Source: Fructilactobacillus hinvesii
GTDB lineage: Bacteria > Bacillota > Bacilli > Lactobacillales > Lactobacillaceae
DNA: 64,000 bases
Reading direction: 5' to 3'
NCBI RefSeq assembly: GCF_024029435.1
Contig: NZ_CP097118.1
Coordinates: 682,001-746,000, forward strand
A program made the position numbers and the translations under genes. Below, one piece after another: positions 18,224 to 25,879 of the stretch. The stretch's first letter is position 1; the number at the start of each line of letters is the position of its first letter. Below the pieces are notes generated by a model, which worked only from the letters and a program-made list of their open reading frames with translations, made no database searches and was not told the DNA's origin.

Positions 18224-19012
18224 TTGAAACGCGTGGATTACCAACGAAAACAATTACACCACCAGCGGCGTAAAAACTGGCTGACCGGGGGAATTTGCCT
18301 TTTCCTGTTGGTGCTGGGGGTAGTGGTGTACAACCAGATTGTGAACCGCCATCAACGCCAGCAGGTCTTTTTGCGAAATTATCCGGTGCGGGGCGTTTTA
18401 ATTGATCAAACCGATGAATACGCGGATTTTAACCAACTGCAAACTAACGGGATGCGGTACGTTTACATTCGCGCGACGCAGGGGGCCACTTTGACGGATG
18501 ACGATTTTAACGACAACTATACCCGCAGCATTGGTTCGGGACTCAAGGTCGGCGTTTATCATCAATATAGTTTTAGTAGTTCCATCAAGGAACAGGAACA
18601 AAACCTGAAACATACGCTCGGAAATAACATTGGCGATCTTCCCATTATGATTAACGTTTCTTATTATAATGACTATAATGCAGAAAACGTTGATCAAAAG
18701 CGATTGGAACGTCGTCTGCGGGAATTAGTGGCCTGGACTTCTAAGTATTCAAATCGACCGGTATTAATTAAGACCAGTCGGACCAATTATCGGGCGCTCC
18801 GTCACATTCCCAATACGGAGTTTATGCTTCCTAAGGCGACGACCGGGAAAAAGGCAACCTTTGCGAGTCTGAATCAGCGCGACCAGCTTTATAATAATGG
18901 TAAGGGGAGCGATTTTCGGATGACGGCCTTTCGCGGGAGTAAGGTACAATGGAATCGGTACCTCCAAGAATTAAAACAGAATGAAAGCAGAAAGAGTGAA
19001 TTAAATGATTAG
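18224..19012 (+). CDS. GH25-like membrane-anchored protein, probably catalytically dead
   Basis: A 262 aa protein with an N-terminal transmembrane anchor (about residues 19-37, WLTGGICLFLLVLGVVVY) and an outside GH25 muramidase-like domain: RGVLIDQ, YVYIRATQGATLTDDDF, SGLKVGVYHQYSFS. Active GH25 enzymes have D-x-E after the third strand; here the site reads LPIMINVSYY, with Asn and Ser instead, so the acid residues are missing. The start is TTG 18224 with only a weak AAACGGA upstream. It overlaps the next gene by 8 bp. Cell-wall binding without hydrolysis is a guess. Confidence 0.75.
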   Translation: MKRVDYQRKQLHHQRRKNWLTGGICLFLLVLGVVVYNQIVNRHQRQQVFLRNYPVRGVLIDQTDEYADFNQLQTNGMRYVYIRATQGATLTDDDFNDNYTRSIGSGLKVGVYHQYSFSSSIKEQEQNLKHTLGNNIGDLPIMINVSYYNDYNAENVDQKRLERRLRELVAWTSKYSNRPVLIKTSRTNYRALRHIPNTEFMLPKATTGKKATFASLNQRDQLYNNGKGSDFRMTAFRGSKVQWNRYLQELKQNESRKSELND

Positions 19013-20009
19013 ATTAGGAACGATTGGAACCAACTGGATTACAGAACGGATGATTGAAGCGGCTCATGCAGCCGGCGAATACAAGCTAACCGCAGTCTAC
19101 TCGCGACACGAAGCTAGCGGCCAAGAAATTGCGAAGGGTCATGGCGACGTCCAGATTTACACCGATTTAGACCAATTTTTATCAGTAACCGACGTGGATG
19201 TGGTTTACATTGCCTCTCCTAACGTGTTACACCATTCCCAAATTGTCCAGGCAATTCAACACGATAAGAACGTGATTGTAGAAAAGCCAGCAGTGCTAAC
19301 GCAGTACCAATTTCAAAACATTCTTGATGAATTGGCGCACCACCCAGGAGTGCACTTCTTTGAAGCAGCTCGAAACGTTCACATGCCGGCTTTTCAAGTT
19401 GTAACGGATTATTTAGACCAACTAGATGAAATCGATGGGGCTGACTTTACCTTTAGCCAGTACTCGTCTCGTTACGACAAGGTCTTAAACGGAGAAGTGC
19501 CAAATGTTTTTAATCCTCAGTTTGGGGGCGGGGCGTTGGCTGACCTTGGAGTTTACCCAGTTTATGATGCAGTGGGCTTATTCGGGGTTCCAGAACGCCT
19601 AGCTTACTACCCAACCATGATTTCCACCGGAGTGGACGGTAAGGGAACTGCCATTTTAAACTACGGAGATTTTGACGTGACGCTTAACTTTAGCAAGCTC
19701 TCAACGTCAACGCATAACTCAGAAATTTACCATGGTCGTGAAGTAATCACGCTTGATAGTGCAGGAGAAGTGACTGAAGCTTCGATTATCCGGGAAAACC
19801 AACGGCAAATTCTGAGCCCATTGTATGGCAAGAACCCGATGATTCCTGAAATGATGGACTTTGCACGGGTACTGAATGATCCTGCTGATGAACAAAATCA
19901 AGCGGACTACCACCGCTGGTTAGACCAGATGCAAAACGTAAATCTCGTGTTGAGTCGGTTAGCAAACTTCGCCGGCATCGAATACCCCACTAAACTGGAG
20001 GAAGATTAA
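19005..20009 (+). CDS. Gfo/Idh/MocA family oxidoreductase
   Basis: A 334 aa NAD(P)-dependent dehydrogenase family member. The Rossmann start LGTIGTNWITERMIEAA (GxGxxxxx variant), DVVYIASPNVLHHSQI and the conserved EKP motif NVIVEKPAV are present. GGGALADLGVYPVYDAVGLFG is the usual substrate-domain segment. Substrate cannot be told from sequence; sugars, inositol and biliverdin-like compounds all occur in the family. It is cotranscribed with the GH25-like gene (8 bp overlap) and cshB-like gene (2 bp gap). Confidence 0.88.
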   Translation: MIRLGTIGTNWITERMIEAAHAAGEYKLTAVYSRHEASGQEIAKGHGDVQIYTDLDQFLSVTDVDVVYIASPNVLHHSQIVQAIQHDKNVIVEKPAVLTQYQFQNILDELAHHPGVHFFEAARNVHMPAFQVVTDYLDQLDEIDGADFTFSQYSSRYDKVLNGEVPNVFNPQFGGGALADLGVYPVYDAVGLFGVPERLAYYPTMISTGVDGKGTAILNYGDFDVTLNFSKLSTSTHNSEIYHGREVITLDSAGEVTEASIIRENQRQILSPLYGKNPMIPEMMDFARVLNDPADEQNQADYHRWLDQMQNVNLVLSRLANFAGIEYPTKLEED

Positions 20010-20011
20010 TC

Positions 20012-21295
20012 GTGTTAGAACAATTTGCCACGCGCTTCGCCCAGCTGGGGTATAATGCGCCTACAGCCATTCAAACGGCGGTTTATGAACCGATGATTGA
20101 CGGGGGTACTGACATTGTGGGGCTATCTCCGACGGGTTCTGGAAAAACGGTTGCCTTTTTGATGCCAATTTTGGCGAACTTAATGCCCGGAGAAGGCCCA
20201 CAAGCAATTGTGTTAGAGCCCTCGCAGGAATTGGCGATGCAGGTAACCAATGTGATTCGGGACTGGGGAGCGCCCTTTCATGCTAAGGTACTGCCCATCA
20301 TTGGAGGCGCCAACGTTAAACGGCAACAAGAAAAATTAAAAAAACGCCCTGAAATTATCGTGGGAACCCCTGGTCGGGTGTTAAGTTTGCTGCAAGATCA
20401 TAAACTGAAGGCGCAAAACATTGAAACCGTAGTGGTTGATGAGGCGGACGATTTACTTCAGGACGATTCGTTAGAAAAGGTGCGCCAGATTGTGGCAACC
20501 GTTCCGCGCGATGCCCAGGTGGCTTACTTTTCTGCCACGGAGAGTGAAATTTTACATCATCTTGACGAGGAAATGGGGAAACCAGCGCAGATTATCGACG
20601 TGCGCGACCAAGATCGGACGCGCGGAGCGGTTCGACACGGTCAATTTCAAGTATCGCGAGGTAAACGGAATGACGTCTTGAACCGCTTGACCAAGCTTCC
20701 CAACTTTAAGGCACTGGTCTTTTTTAACCAAACAACCGAGTTGAACCGGTCGTACAATTTCTTTAAGCACCAGGGGTATGCCCGAGCCGAAAAGTTAAGT
20801 GGAACGGAAAGTAAACTGCAACGGGAGCGGGCGTTAAAGGCCTTTCGGAAAGGACAGCTTAAATTATTACTCACTACCGATGTGGCGGCGCGGGGACTGG
20901 ACATTCCTAAGCTCCCAGTGGTGGTTAACTATGATTTGCCGACCGATGCTAATACCTACGTTCACCGGGTGGGACGGACCGGCCGGATGGGAGAACCGGG
21001 ACTAGTCATTAACTTTGGAGATGACCATGACCTTCGGGATTTAAAGAAGCTTTTAAGAGAAACGGAGTATGATTTGCAACCGATTTACTACTACCGCGGT
21101 CAGTTAGTTGATCATGTTGATGCTCCCCAGGAAAAGCAGCCTACCCCAGCCACTCCACGGGCCACGGCACAGCCAGGCGATCAGGTAGAGTCGACTAAGT
21201 CTACCCCCGTTCAACCCAATCCGCCGAAACAACGAAAGCGTAAGAAGAATCGGCGACGAGACCAAAAGAACAAGGGAAAGCGGCGGCACTCCTAA
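20012..21295 (+). CDS. cshB: DEAD-box RNA helicase (CshB-like)
   Basis: ATP-dependent RNA helicase, 427 aa. Motifs in order are Q-motif PTAIQ, motif I SPTGSGKT, PSQELAMQ (Ia), GTPGR (Ib), VVDEADDL (II), FSATES (III), VFFNQT (IV), TTDVAARGLDIP (V) and HRVGRTGRMG (VI). The tail from about residue 370 is basic and repetitive (KQRKRKKNRRRDQKNKGKRR), as in cold-shock helicases that act on structured RNA. The start is GTG 20012 behind GGAGGAAG. The symbol is by length and layout; cshA or other paralogues are possible. Confidence 0.88.
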   Translation: MLEQFATRFAQLGYNAPTAIQTAVYEPMIDGGTDIVGLSPTGSGKTVAFLMPILANLMPGEGPQAIVLEPSQELAMQVTNVIRDWGAPFHAKVLPIIGGANVKRQQEKLKKRPEIIVGTPGRVLSLLQDHKLKAQNIETVVVDEADDLLQDDSLEKVRQIVATVPRDAQVAYFSATESEILHHLDEEMGKPAQIIDVRDQDRTRGAVRHGQFQVSRGKRNDVLNRLTKLPNFKALVFFNQTTELNRSYNFFKHQGYARAEKLSGTESKLQRERALKAFRKGQLKLLLTTDVAARGLDIPKLPVVVNYDLPTDANTYVHRVGRTGRMGEPGLVINFGDDHDLRDLKKLLRETEYDLQPIYYYRGQLVDHVDAPQEKQPTPATPRATAQPGDQVESTKSTPVQPNPPKQRKRKKNRRRDQKNKGKRRHS

Positions 21296-21345
21296 CCACC
21301 TTTACGGAACTAAATTTTCATGAGAAAATAACTAGGAAGTTAATT

Positions 21346-21418
21346 GGCCCCATAGCACAACTGGATAGGGCATCCGCCTCCTAAGCGGCAGATCTCAGTT
21401 CGAGTCTGAGTGGGGTCA
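21346..21418 (+). tRNA. tRNA-Arg (anticodon CCT)
   Basis: The acceptor GGCCCCA pairs with TGGGGTC, followed by discriminator A. The anticodon loop CTCCTAA gives CCT, and TTCGAGT is the T loop. CCA is not encoded. It stands alone downstream of the helicase gene and just upstream of the IS element. Confidence 0.95.
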
Positions 21419-21457
21419 TTTACGTTCCTAGTTGATAGATAAACTAAATCGGGGACT

Positions 21458-21474
21458 AAAAAAGCACGGAACTA
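21458..21474 (+). terminator. Left arm of a terminator split by the IS
   Basis: AAAAAAGCACGGAACTA is the exact reverse complement of the sequence at 22959-22975. Before the insertion the two arms were separated by a 5 base loop (gTTTg) and made a 17 bp bidirectional terminator serving tRNA-Arg/helicase and the hydroxyacid dehydrogenase gene. The IS with its duplicated TTT now sits in that loop. Confidence 0.85.
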
Positions 21475-21530
21475 GTTTTGTAGTGCCCCATAAAAGTTAG
21501 ACAAAATCTAATTTTTATGGGGTATTTTTT

Positions 21531-22073
21531 ATGACTAAATACGATACAAAATTCAAAATTAAAGTAGTTGAATTTTACTTGAATAACCCGGTTTCCATTA
21601 GGGAAACCGCTAGAAAATTTAACATCAAATCTAATACTAATCTATTGCAATGGATCGAAATTTATAAATCGGAAGGACCGTTAGGGCTAAAAGTTAATCG
21701 ATCACATAAAATTTATTCCAGAGAATTTAAATTAAGCGTGGTAAACTACTATAAAACTCATGAAACTAGTATTCGGCTTACAGCATTAGAATTTAAACTC
21801 AATCAAAGTCAAGTACAAAATTGGATTTATCAATTTAATCATTTTGGTGCTGAGGCGCTCTTACCGAAAAGGCATGGTAGACCATCAATGAAGAAAAAAT
21901 ATAAAGATTCACCCTTATCACAAGATAAGGAGTCAGCTTATTTAGATGAAATTTCTAAGCTAAAAGCTCAAATTAATGAAAATCAGATGGAGATTGATAT
22001 CTTAAAAAAACATCTAGCCTCAGAGTATGGCATAAAAATTGGACAAAACGACAATTGGAAGCACAGGTCATAG
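21531..22073 (+). CDS. IS3-family transposase OrfA
   Basis: A 180 aa protein with two helix-turn-helix units (KIKVVEFYLNNPVSIRETARKF at the start; a second about residues 65-95) and a C-terminal leucine-zipper-like coiled coil (YLDEISKLKAQINENQMEIDILKKHL). It binds the IS ends. An A7 run at 22004-22010, in phase as A AAA AAA, is a probable -1 slippage site producing the OrfAB fusion with the downstream frame. Confidence 0.92.
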   Translation: MTKYDTKFKIKVVEFYLNNPVSIRETARKFNIKSNTNLLQWIEIYKSEGPLGLKVNRSHKIYSREFKLSVVNYYKTHETSIRLTALEFKLNQSQVQNWIYQFNHFGAEALLPKRHGRPSMKKKYKDSPLSQDKESAYLDEISKLKAQINENQMEIDILKKHLASEYGIKIGQNDNWKHRS

Positions 22074-22924
22074 ATACTTTGAGGCATAAGTATTCGCTCA
22101 AACAGCTTTTTCGTTACTTTTCAATGGCTCGCTCAACCTTCTATTACAATCTTAAACGAGCCAAACAACCAGATAAATATCAGCAAGTTAAATCAGAAAT
22201 TAAATCCATTTTTAGTAAAAATCTAGAAACCTTCGGTTACAGAAGAATCTGGTTGAAATTGGTTAAATGTGGAATTAGTATTTGTCCAGAAACAGTTAGA
22301 AAATTAATGACTCAATTGGGAATTAAAACTAAAGTGTATTCTAAACCTACCAGCAAAAGATATAGCTCGTTTCGTGGCAAAGTGGGGAAAATTGCGCCTA
22401 ACTTATTAAAGCAACACTTTAGTGAAAAGATACCGTTTAAAGTGCTGCACACTGATATTACCCAGGTTCAACTAGTTGACGGTAAGAAGGCTTATATTTC
22501 GGCTATTATTGATGAAGCTTCTAGTGAAGTCATTTCATTAGTAGCAGATAATAATGAAAGGTTTCAGTTAGTGGAAAGAATGTTAAATGAAACTAAGATC
22601 AAAATAAAAGACTTGAAGCAAGTAACAATTCACTCAGATCAAGGATTTCATTATCAAATTCCAGCATATCAAAGCTGGATTAAAGCTAATCACGTAACTC
22701 AAAGCATGTCTAGGAAAGGTAATTGTCTTGATAATGCGCCAATTGAAAGTTTTTTTAACTTGTTGAAACGAGAATGTTTAAATCGAATTAAATTGACCTC
22801 TTTAACTTCGTTAAAGCAGGTCTGCCAAGAATATGTTAAATGGTTTAACAAGGAAAGAATTTCAGGTAACAAAAAAGGACTTACTCCGATTGAATATCGG
22901 AATAAATCCTTAAAAACTGAATAA
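22055..22924 (+). CDS. IS3-family transposase OrfB (DDE integrase)
   Basis: A 289 aa rve-type catalytic domain in the -1 frame relative to OrfA. The triad is visible: HTD in VLHTDITQV, HSD in TIHSDQGFHY and E in NAPIESFFNLLKRE, with the usual downstream Lys. The frame is open upstream to the A7 slippage site, so the active protein is probably a fusion; the TTG at 22055 is only the first possible internal start. The group resembles IS150. Confidence 0.93.
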   Translation: MEAQVIDTLRHKYSLKQLFRYFSMARSTFYYNLKRAKQPDKYQQVKSEIKSIFSKNLETFGYRRIWLKLVKCGISICPETVRKLMTQLGIKTKVYSKPTSKRYSSFRGKVGKIAPNLLKQHFSEKIPFKVLHTDITQVQLVDGKKAYISAIIDEASSEVISLVADNNERFQLVERMLNETKIKIKDLKQVTIHSDQGFHYQIPAYQSWIKANHVTQSMSRKGNCLDNAPIESFFNLLKRECLNRIKLTSLTSLKQVCQEYVKWFNKERISGNKKGLTPIEYRNKSLKTE

Positions 22925-22958
22925 TGTCATGTCCAACTTTTATAGGGCACTACATTTG

Positions 22959-22975
22959 TAGTTCCGTGCTTTTTT
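22959..22975 (-). terminator. Right arm of the terminator split by the IS
   Basis: TAGTTCCGTGCTTTTTT pairs perfectly with 21458-21474. It is only a few bases beyond the hydroxyacid dehydrogenase stop, so that gene has lost its compact terminator through the insertion. Confidence 0.85.
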
Positions 22976-22982
22976 GCGTTAA

Positions 22983-23915
22983 TTAGTGAACGGGCCATTG
23001 GGGTTGTTTTCCATCGGCAACCCGGATGATTTCTTGGGCTGCATCGGTTGCCATCCGATTAGTACATTCAACGGTATTGGAAGCAATGTGTGGAGTCATC
23101 AAGACGTTGTCAAGGTCATAGAGGGGACTGGATTGGGGAAGTGGTTCATCATCAAAGACGTCTAATGCAGCTCCTCGAATTGCCCCCGTTTTTAACGCCG
23201 TGACGAGGTCGGGAGTATTGACCACGGCTCCCCGAGCAAAGTTAATCAAGACGGCTGAGTCTTTCATCAACTCAAACTCGCGGGCGGCAATGGAATGCTT
23301 GGTTTCCGGACGGACTGGCATGTGGAGGGTCACCACGTCTGACTCGCGGAGTAAGGTGTCACGATCGACCACGGTGCCAAACTTAGCGGTTGTCGCATGG
23401 GGAGAAGTTACTAGAATCCGCATGTCTAAGGCGCTCATTTTCTTTTCAACCATCTTCCCAATCCGGCCATAACCGATGATCCCCAGCGTTTTACCGGCTA
23501 GGTCAAAACCGTGGTGCTGGCGTGCCGCTGCCCAGTGACCGGCCTGCATTTCGTTTGTTGCGGTAACTAGTTGTTTAGACAGAGCCAGGATGGATGCCAT
23601 GGTGGTTTCGGCAACCGTTCCAGCGTTAGCCAAGGGGGTGATGGTTACGGCAATCCCGTGGGCGTTTAGGTAGGGAACGTCAAGGTTATCGTAGCCGACT
23701 CCGTTTCTGGCAATGATTTTAAGGTTCGGCATGTGTTCAATCGTTTCGTTGGGAAACGGGGCCGTATAAAGAATCACCCCCATGGCATCTGGGGCTAGTT
23801 CTAAGAGGGTACTTACTTTTTGGTCAGGTAATTCCACAACCGTTAACCCGTGGTCTTTTAAAAGTTGCTTTCCGGCAGCTGCCAGGGTTTGTGGCACGGC
23901 GATTTTTGGTGACAT
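22983..23915 (-). CDS. D-2-hydroxyacid dehydrogenase (phosphoglycerate-dehydrogenase-like)
   Basis: A 310 aa NAD-dependent enzyme of the SerA/LdhA superfamily. It has the Rossmann motif GIIGYGRIG, the catalytic Arg in NFARGAVV, the Glu region in DVFDDEPLP and the His in TPHIASNT. It lacks the C-terminal ACT domain of long SerA. The start ATG 23915 is chosen because GAAAGAAGG gives 6 bp spacing; ATG 23921 abuts the SD. It could make phosphohydroxypyruvate or reduce another 2-oxoacid. No serB or serC is adjacent. Confidence 0.88.
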   Translation of the reverse strand: MSPKIAVPQTLAAAGKQLLKDHGLTVVELPDQKVSTLLELAPDAMGVILYTAPFPNETIEHMPNLKIIARNGVGYDNLDVPYLNAHGIAVTITPLANAGTVAETTMASILALSKQLVTATNEMQAGHWAAARQHHGFDLAGKTLGIIGYGRIGKMVEKKMSALDMRILVTSPHATTAKFGTVVDRDTLLRESDVVTLHMPVRPETKHSIAAREFELMKDSAVLINFARGAVVNTPDLVTALKTGAIRGAALDVFDDEPLPQSSPLYDLDNVLMTPHIASNTVECTNRMATDAAQEIIRVADGKQPQWPVH

Positions 23916-24087
23916 AATCATCCTTCTTTCGTTTATTTTGGCAATCTTCTCCTTCATTGTACAAGAGATGGGAACCGTTAGAAACGAAGTTGCTTCAGCT
24001 GGATCTAACTGAAACTTAACTAAATTTTTCTTAGTTTTGGGCAACTGGTGCTATACTAGAATAAATGAAATAGAGAGGGTTGACGTC

Positions 24088-24693
24088 TTGAACACGATAA
24101 AAAAATACCGCAAACAAATCGGGATGGGAGTTCTGATTCTGGTGGTTTTAATTGTGGGCATTTTGACCGGAGTGAACCGGTATCAACTGTACCAGGAACA
24201 GACCAAGGCCGATAATTTGCACACGAAGTATCACATGTTGAAAAAATCATACGATGAAATGACAACTGATGACGTGACGTATCAGGAAAATTTAACGTAT
24301 GAAAACATGAAAACGATTGCTAAAACGAATAACGAGGCCCTTACCAAGGCGTTGCAGGCCACGTTTGGGGATTATCCAACGGAAGATGCTAAACAAAAGG
24401 CGATTACAACCGTCCAAAAGCAATACATGTCGAAGGCAGATGCAACGGCTTTGATTAATTCAGTTCCGGGACCGACCCAACTGAATAACGTCAGTATCTA
24501 CAACTACAGTAGTCAAGAAGCTCGAGACGGGCACTATTACTACTCTAACGTCACGGTGACTTACTACGGTCGGCATCACCGGCGTTTGCACACCAACCGG
24601 TACCTCTTTAAGGTGGACTTAAACCGTGGGGACTTGAATTCTAACAAGATCCGGTTCCACTTGATTCAAATCTTTAGGGGGCAGAAGCAATGA
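24088..24693 (+). CDS. Hypothetical bitopic membrane protein
   Basis: A 201 aa protein with one transmembrane helix (about residues 11-29, IGMGVLILVVLIVGILTGV). An extracytoplasmic region follows that is rich in Lys, Asp and Thr and ends in a beta-like segment with many Tyr (HYYYSNVTVTYYGRHHRR). No known domain is recognised. The start is TTG 24088, with AGAGAGGG 8 bp upstream. It overlaps the following small gene by ATGA, so the two probably work together at the cell surface. Confidence 0.75.
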   Translation: MNTIKKYRKQIGMGVLILVVLIVGILTGVNRYQLYQEQTKADNLHTKYHMLKKSYDEMTTDDVTYQENLTYENMKTIAKTNNEALTKALQATFGDYPTEDAKQKAITTVQKQYMSKADATALINSVPGPTQLNNVSIYNYSSQEARDGHYYYSNVTVTYYGRHHRRLHTNRYLFKVDLNRGDLNSNKIRFHLIQIFRGQKQ

Positions 24694-24947
24694 TTAAAAA
24701 AATCAGACAAGCAATTACGTTAGATCGAATCATTGTGGTGGTGGCCCTGATTATTTTAGTGGCCTTGGTGATTTGGAACGTTGTTATTTTTAACCAACGA
24801 AAATCGGCACAGGCGGATGTTACGACCACCCAACAAAAGATTAATAAGGTTAGCAAGGACTTCACGCCTAAATACCGGAAGACGGAGGCTAAGGCGCGGG
24901 AAGAATTTAAGCAAACCCATAGTGATCCTTTAAATCAGAATAATTAA
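24690..24947 (+). CDS. Small membrane protein, partner of the preceding gene
   Basis: An 85 aa protein with a single transmembrane helix (about residues 14-33, IIVVVALIILVALVIWNVVI) and a charged, probably outside coiled tail (QADVTTTQQKINKVSKDFTPKYRKTEAKAREEF). Topology resembles its upstream neighbour, to which it is translationally coupled. I do not recognise it. A strong terminator follows. Confidence 0.75.
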   Translation: MIKKIRQAITLDRIIVVVALIILVALVIWNVVIFNQRKSAQADVTTTQQKINKVSKDFTPKYRKTEAKAREEFKQTHSDPLNQNN

Positions 24948-24990
24948 GAAAATGAGCGTTCGCGAACGGCGGGCGCTCATTTTCTTAATT
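24944..24990 (+). terminator. Intrinsic terminator
   Basis: The arms AAGAAAATGAGCG and CGCTCATTTTCTT form a long stem around the loop TTCGCGAACGGCGGG. It separates the small membrane genes from the Met T-box operon. Confidence 0.85.
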
Positions 24991-25006
24991 AATTTAAAAT
25001 TAACGG

Positions 25007-25034
25007 TTGACAATATATCCGAACCATATATAAT
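25007..25034 (+). promoter_or_regulatory. Promoter of the luxS operon
   Basis: TTGACA at 25007-25012, a 16 bp spacer and a perfect TATAAT at 25029-25034, just upstream of the T-box leader. Confidence 0.85.
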
Positions 25035-25040
25035 AAATAC

Positions 25041-25322
25041 CAACAATTAAATGTAAAACATAAACAAAAAGAACGGGAGAGTAACAAATGTTCGATAGTT
25101 CAGAAAGTCTACGGTTGCTGCGAGTAGATCGAATCGACGTTTGCGAATATGGCCCGCAAATTGGCAGCATTGAGATTTAAATGCTGATGGGGTGGCAACC
25201 ATTATTCACTGCACGCGTTATTAGAGTGACGTTGGTGAGGATAACTGTGTAAGCAGTTGTCGAAGTAGAATGGTACCGTGGAGAAATCCGCTTCTAGTTA
25301 ATGACTAGGAGCGGATTTTTTT
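25041..25322 (+). promoter_or_regulatory. Met-specific T-box leader of luxS operon
   Basis: Stem I features are visible: an AGAGTA motif (25078-25083), the AGAAAG/GGTTGCTGCGA distal loop (about 25102-25124) and AUG as probable specifier at 25149-25151. The antiterminator bulge UGGTACC is at 25271-25277, with U in the variable position matching the A discriminator of tRNA-Met. The flanking bases are less canonical (ACCGTGG instead of ACCGCGG). The terminator AAATCCGCTTCTAGT/ACTAGGAGCGGATTT spans 25284-25322. Uncharged tRNA-Met should induce the operon. Confidence 0.85.
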
Positions 25323-25394
25323 GTTGCTCGGGTTTTTTAGGATGCATTTAATTGCGTGAGTTAACTGAGCGAGAAAGAAGAGAGGAGTTTCAAA

Positions 25395-25868
25395 ATGACA
25401 AAAGTAGAAAGTTTTACGTTAGATCACACCAAGGTGCAGGCTCCGTACGTACGGTTAATCACCAAGGAAGCGGGGCCACAGGGCGATGTGATTTCTAATT
25501 TTGATTTACGGCTCGTGCAACCCAATGCCAACGCGATTCCGACGGCAGGGCTGCATACGATTGAACATTTGTTAGCTGGGTTATTGCGAGATCGGTTGGT
25601 TGGTGTGATTGACTGTTCGCCGTTTGGATGTCGAACCGGATTTCACCTAATTATGTGGGGAACTCCGACAACAAAAGAAGTTGCCCAAGCTCTGAAAGAA
25701 TCGCTGACTGAGATCCGGGATCAGATTGAATGGGATGACGTGCAGGGTACCGATCAATACAGTTGTGGGAACTATCGTGATCACTCCTTATTCTCGGCGA
25801 AGGAATGGTCTAAAACCATCCTCGACCAGGGAATTAGTGCTGATCCATACGAACGGAAATTAGTTTAG
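25395..25868 (+). CDS. luxS: S-ribosylhomocysteine lyase
   Basis: It splits S-ribosylhomocysteine to homocysteine and DPD, the AI-2 precursor, as part of SAM recycling. At 157 aa it is typical. The metal site HTIEH (about residues 54-58), the CRTGFHL region and the second metal ligand in [12 protein letters not shown] are present. It is the first gene behind the Met T-box; the next gene, a MetE-like protein, could use the homocysteine it makes. Confidence 0.97.
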   Translation: MTKVESFTLDHTKVQAPYVRLITKEAGPQGDVISNFDLRLVQPNANAIPTAGLHTIEHLLAGLLRDRLVGVIDCSPFGCRTGFHLIMWGTPTTKEVAQALKESLTEIRDQIEWDDVQGTDQYSCGNYRDHSLFSAKEWSKTILDQGISADPYERKLV

Positions 25869-25879
25869 GAGGAAAAATT

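Larger units (their letters stand above)
21479..22954 (+). mobile_element. IS3-family insertion sequence, complete
   Basis: 1476 bp, bounded by 25 bp inverted repeats starting TGTAGTGCCC and ending on the complement of the same, with two mismatches. It is flanked on both sides by TTT, a probable 3 bp target duplication. It carries two overlapping frames with a DDE transposase. The left end contains a hairpin (21486-21522, arms CCCCATAAAA and TTTTATGGGG), which would block transcription or translation entering from outside. It looks intact and possibly active. Confidence 0.93.

Noticed and set aside
21346-22954. tRNA-Arg as attachment site of an integrated element
   Set aside because: There is no integrase, no repeated tRNA 3' end, and the neighbouring mobile DNA is a simple IS3-type element with its own ends.
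25088-25180. Short ORF beginning MFDSSESLRLLRV inside the luxS leader
   Set aside because: It lies exactly across T-box stem I, its bases are explained by conserved T-box motifs, and its composition is not biased towards Met.
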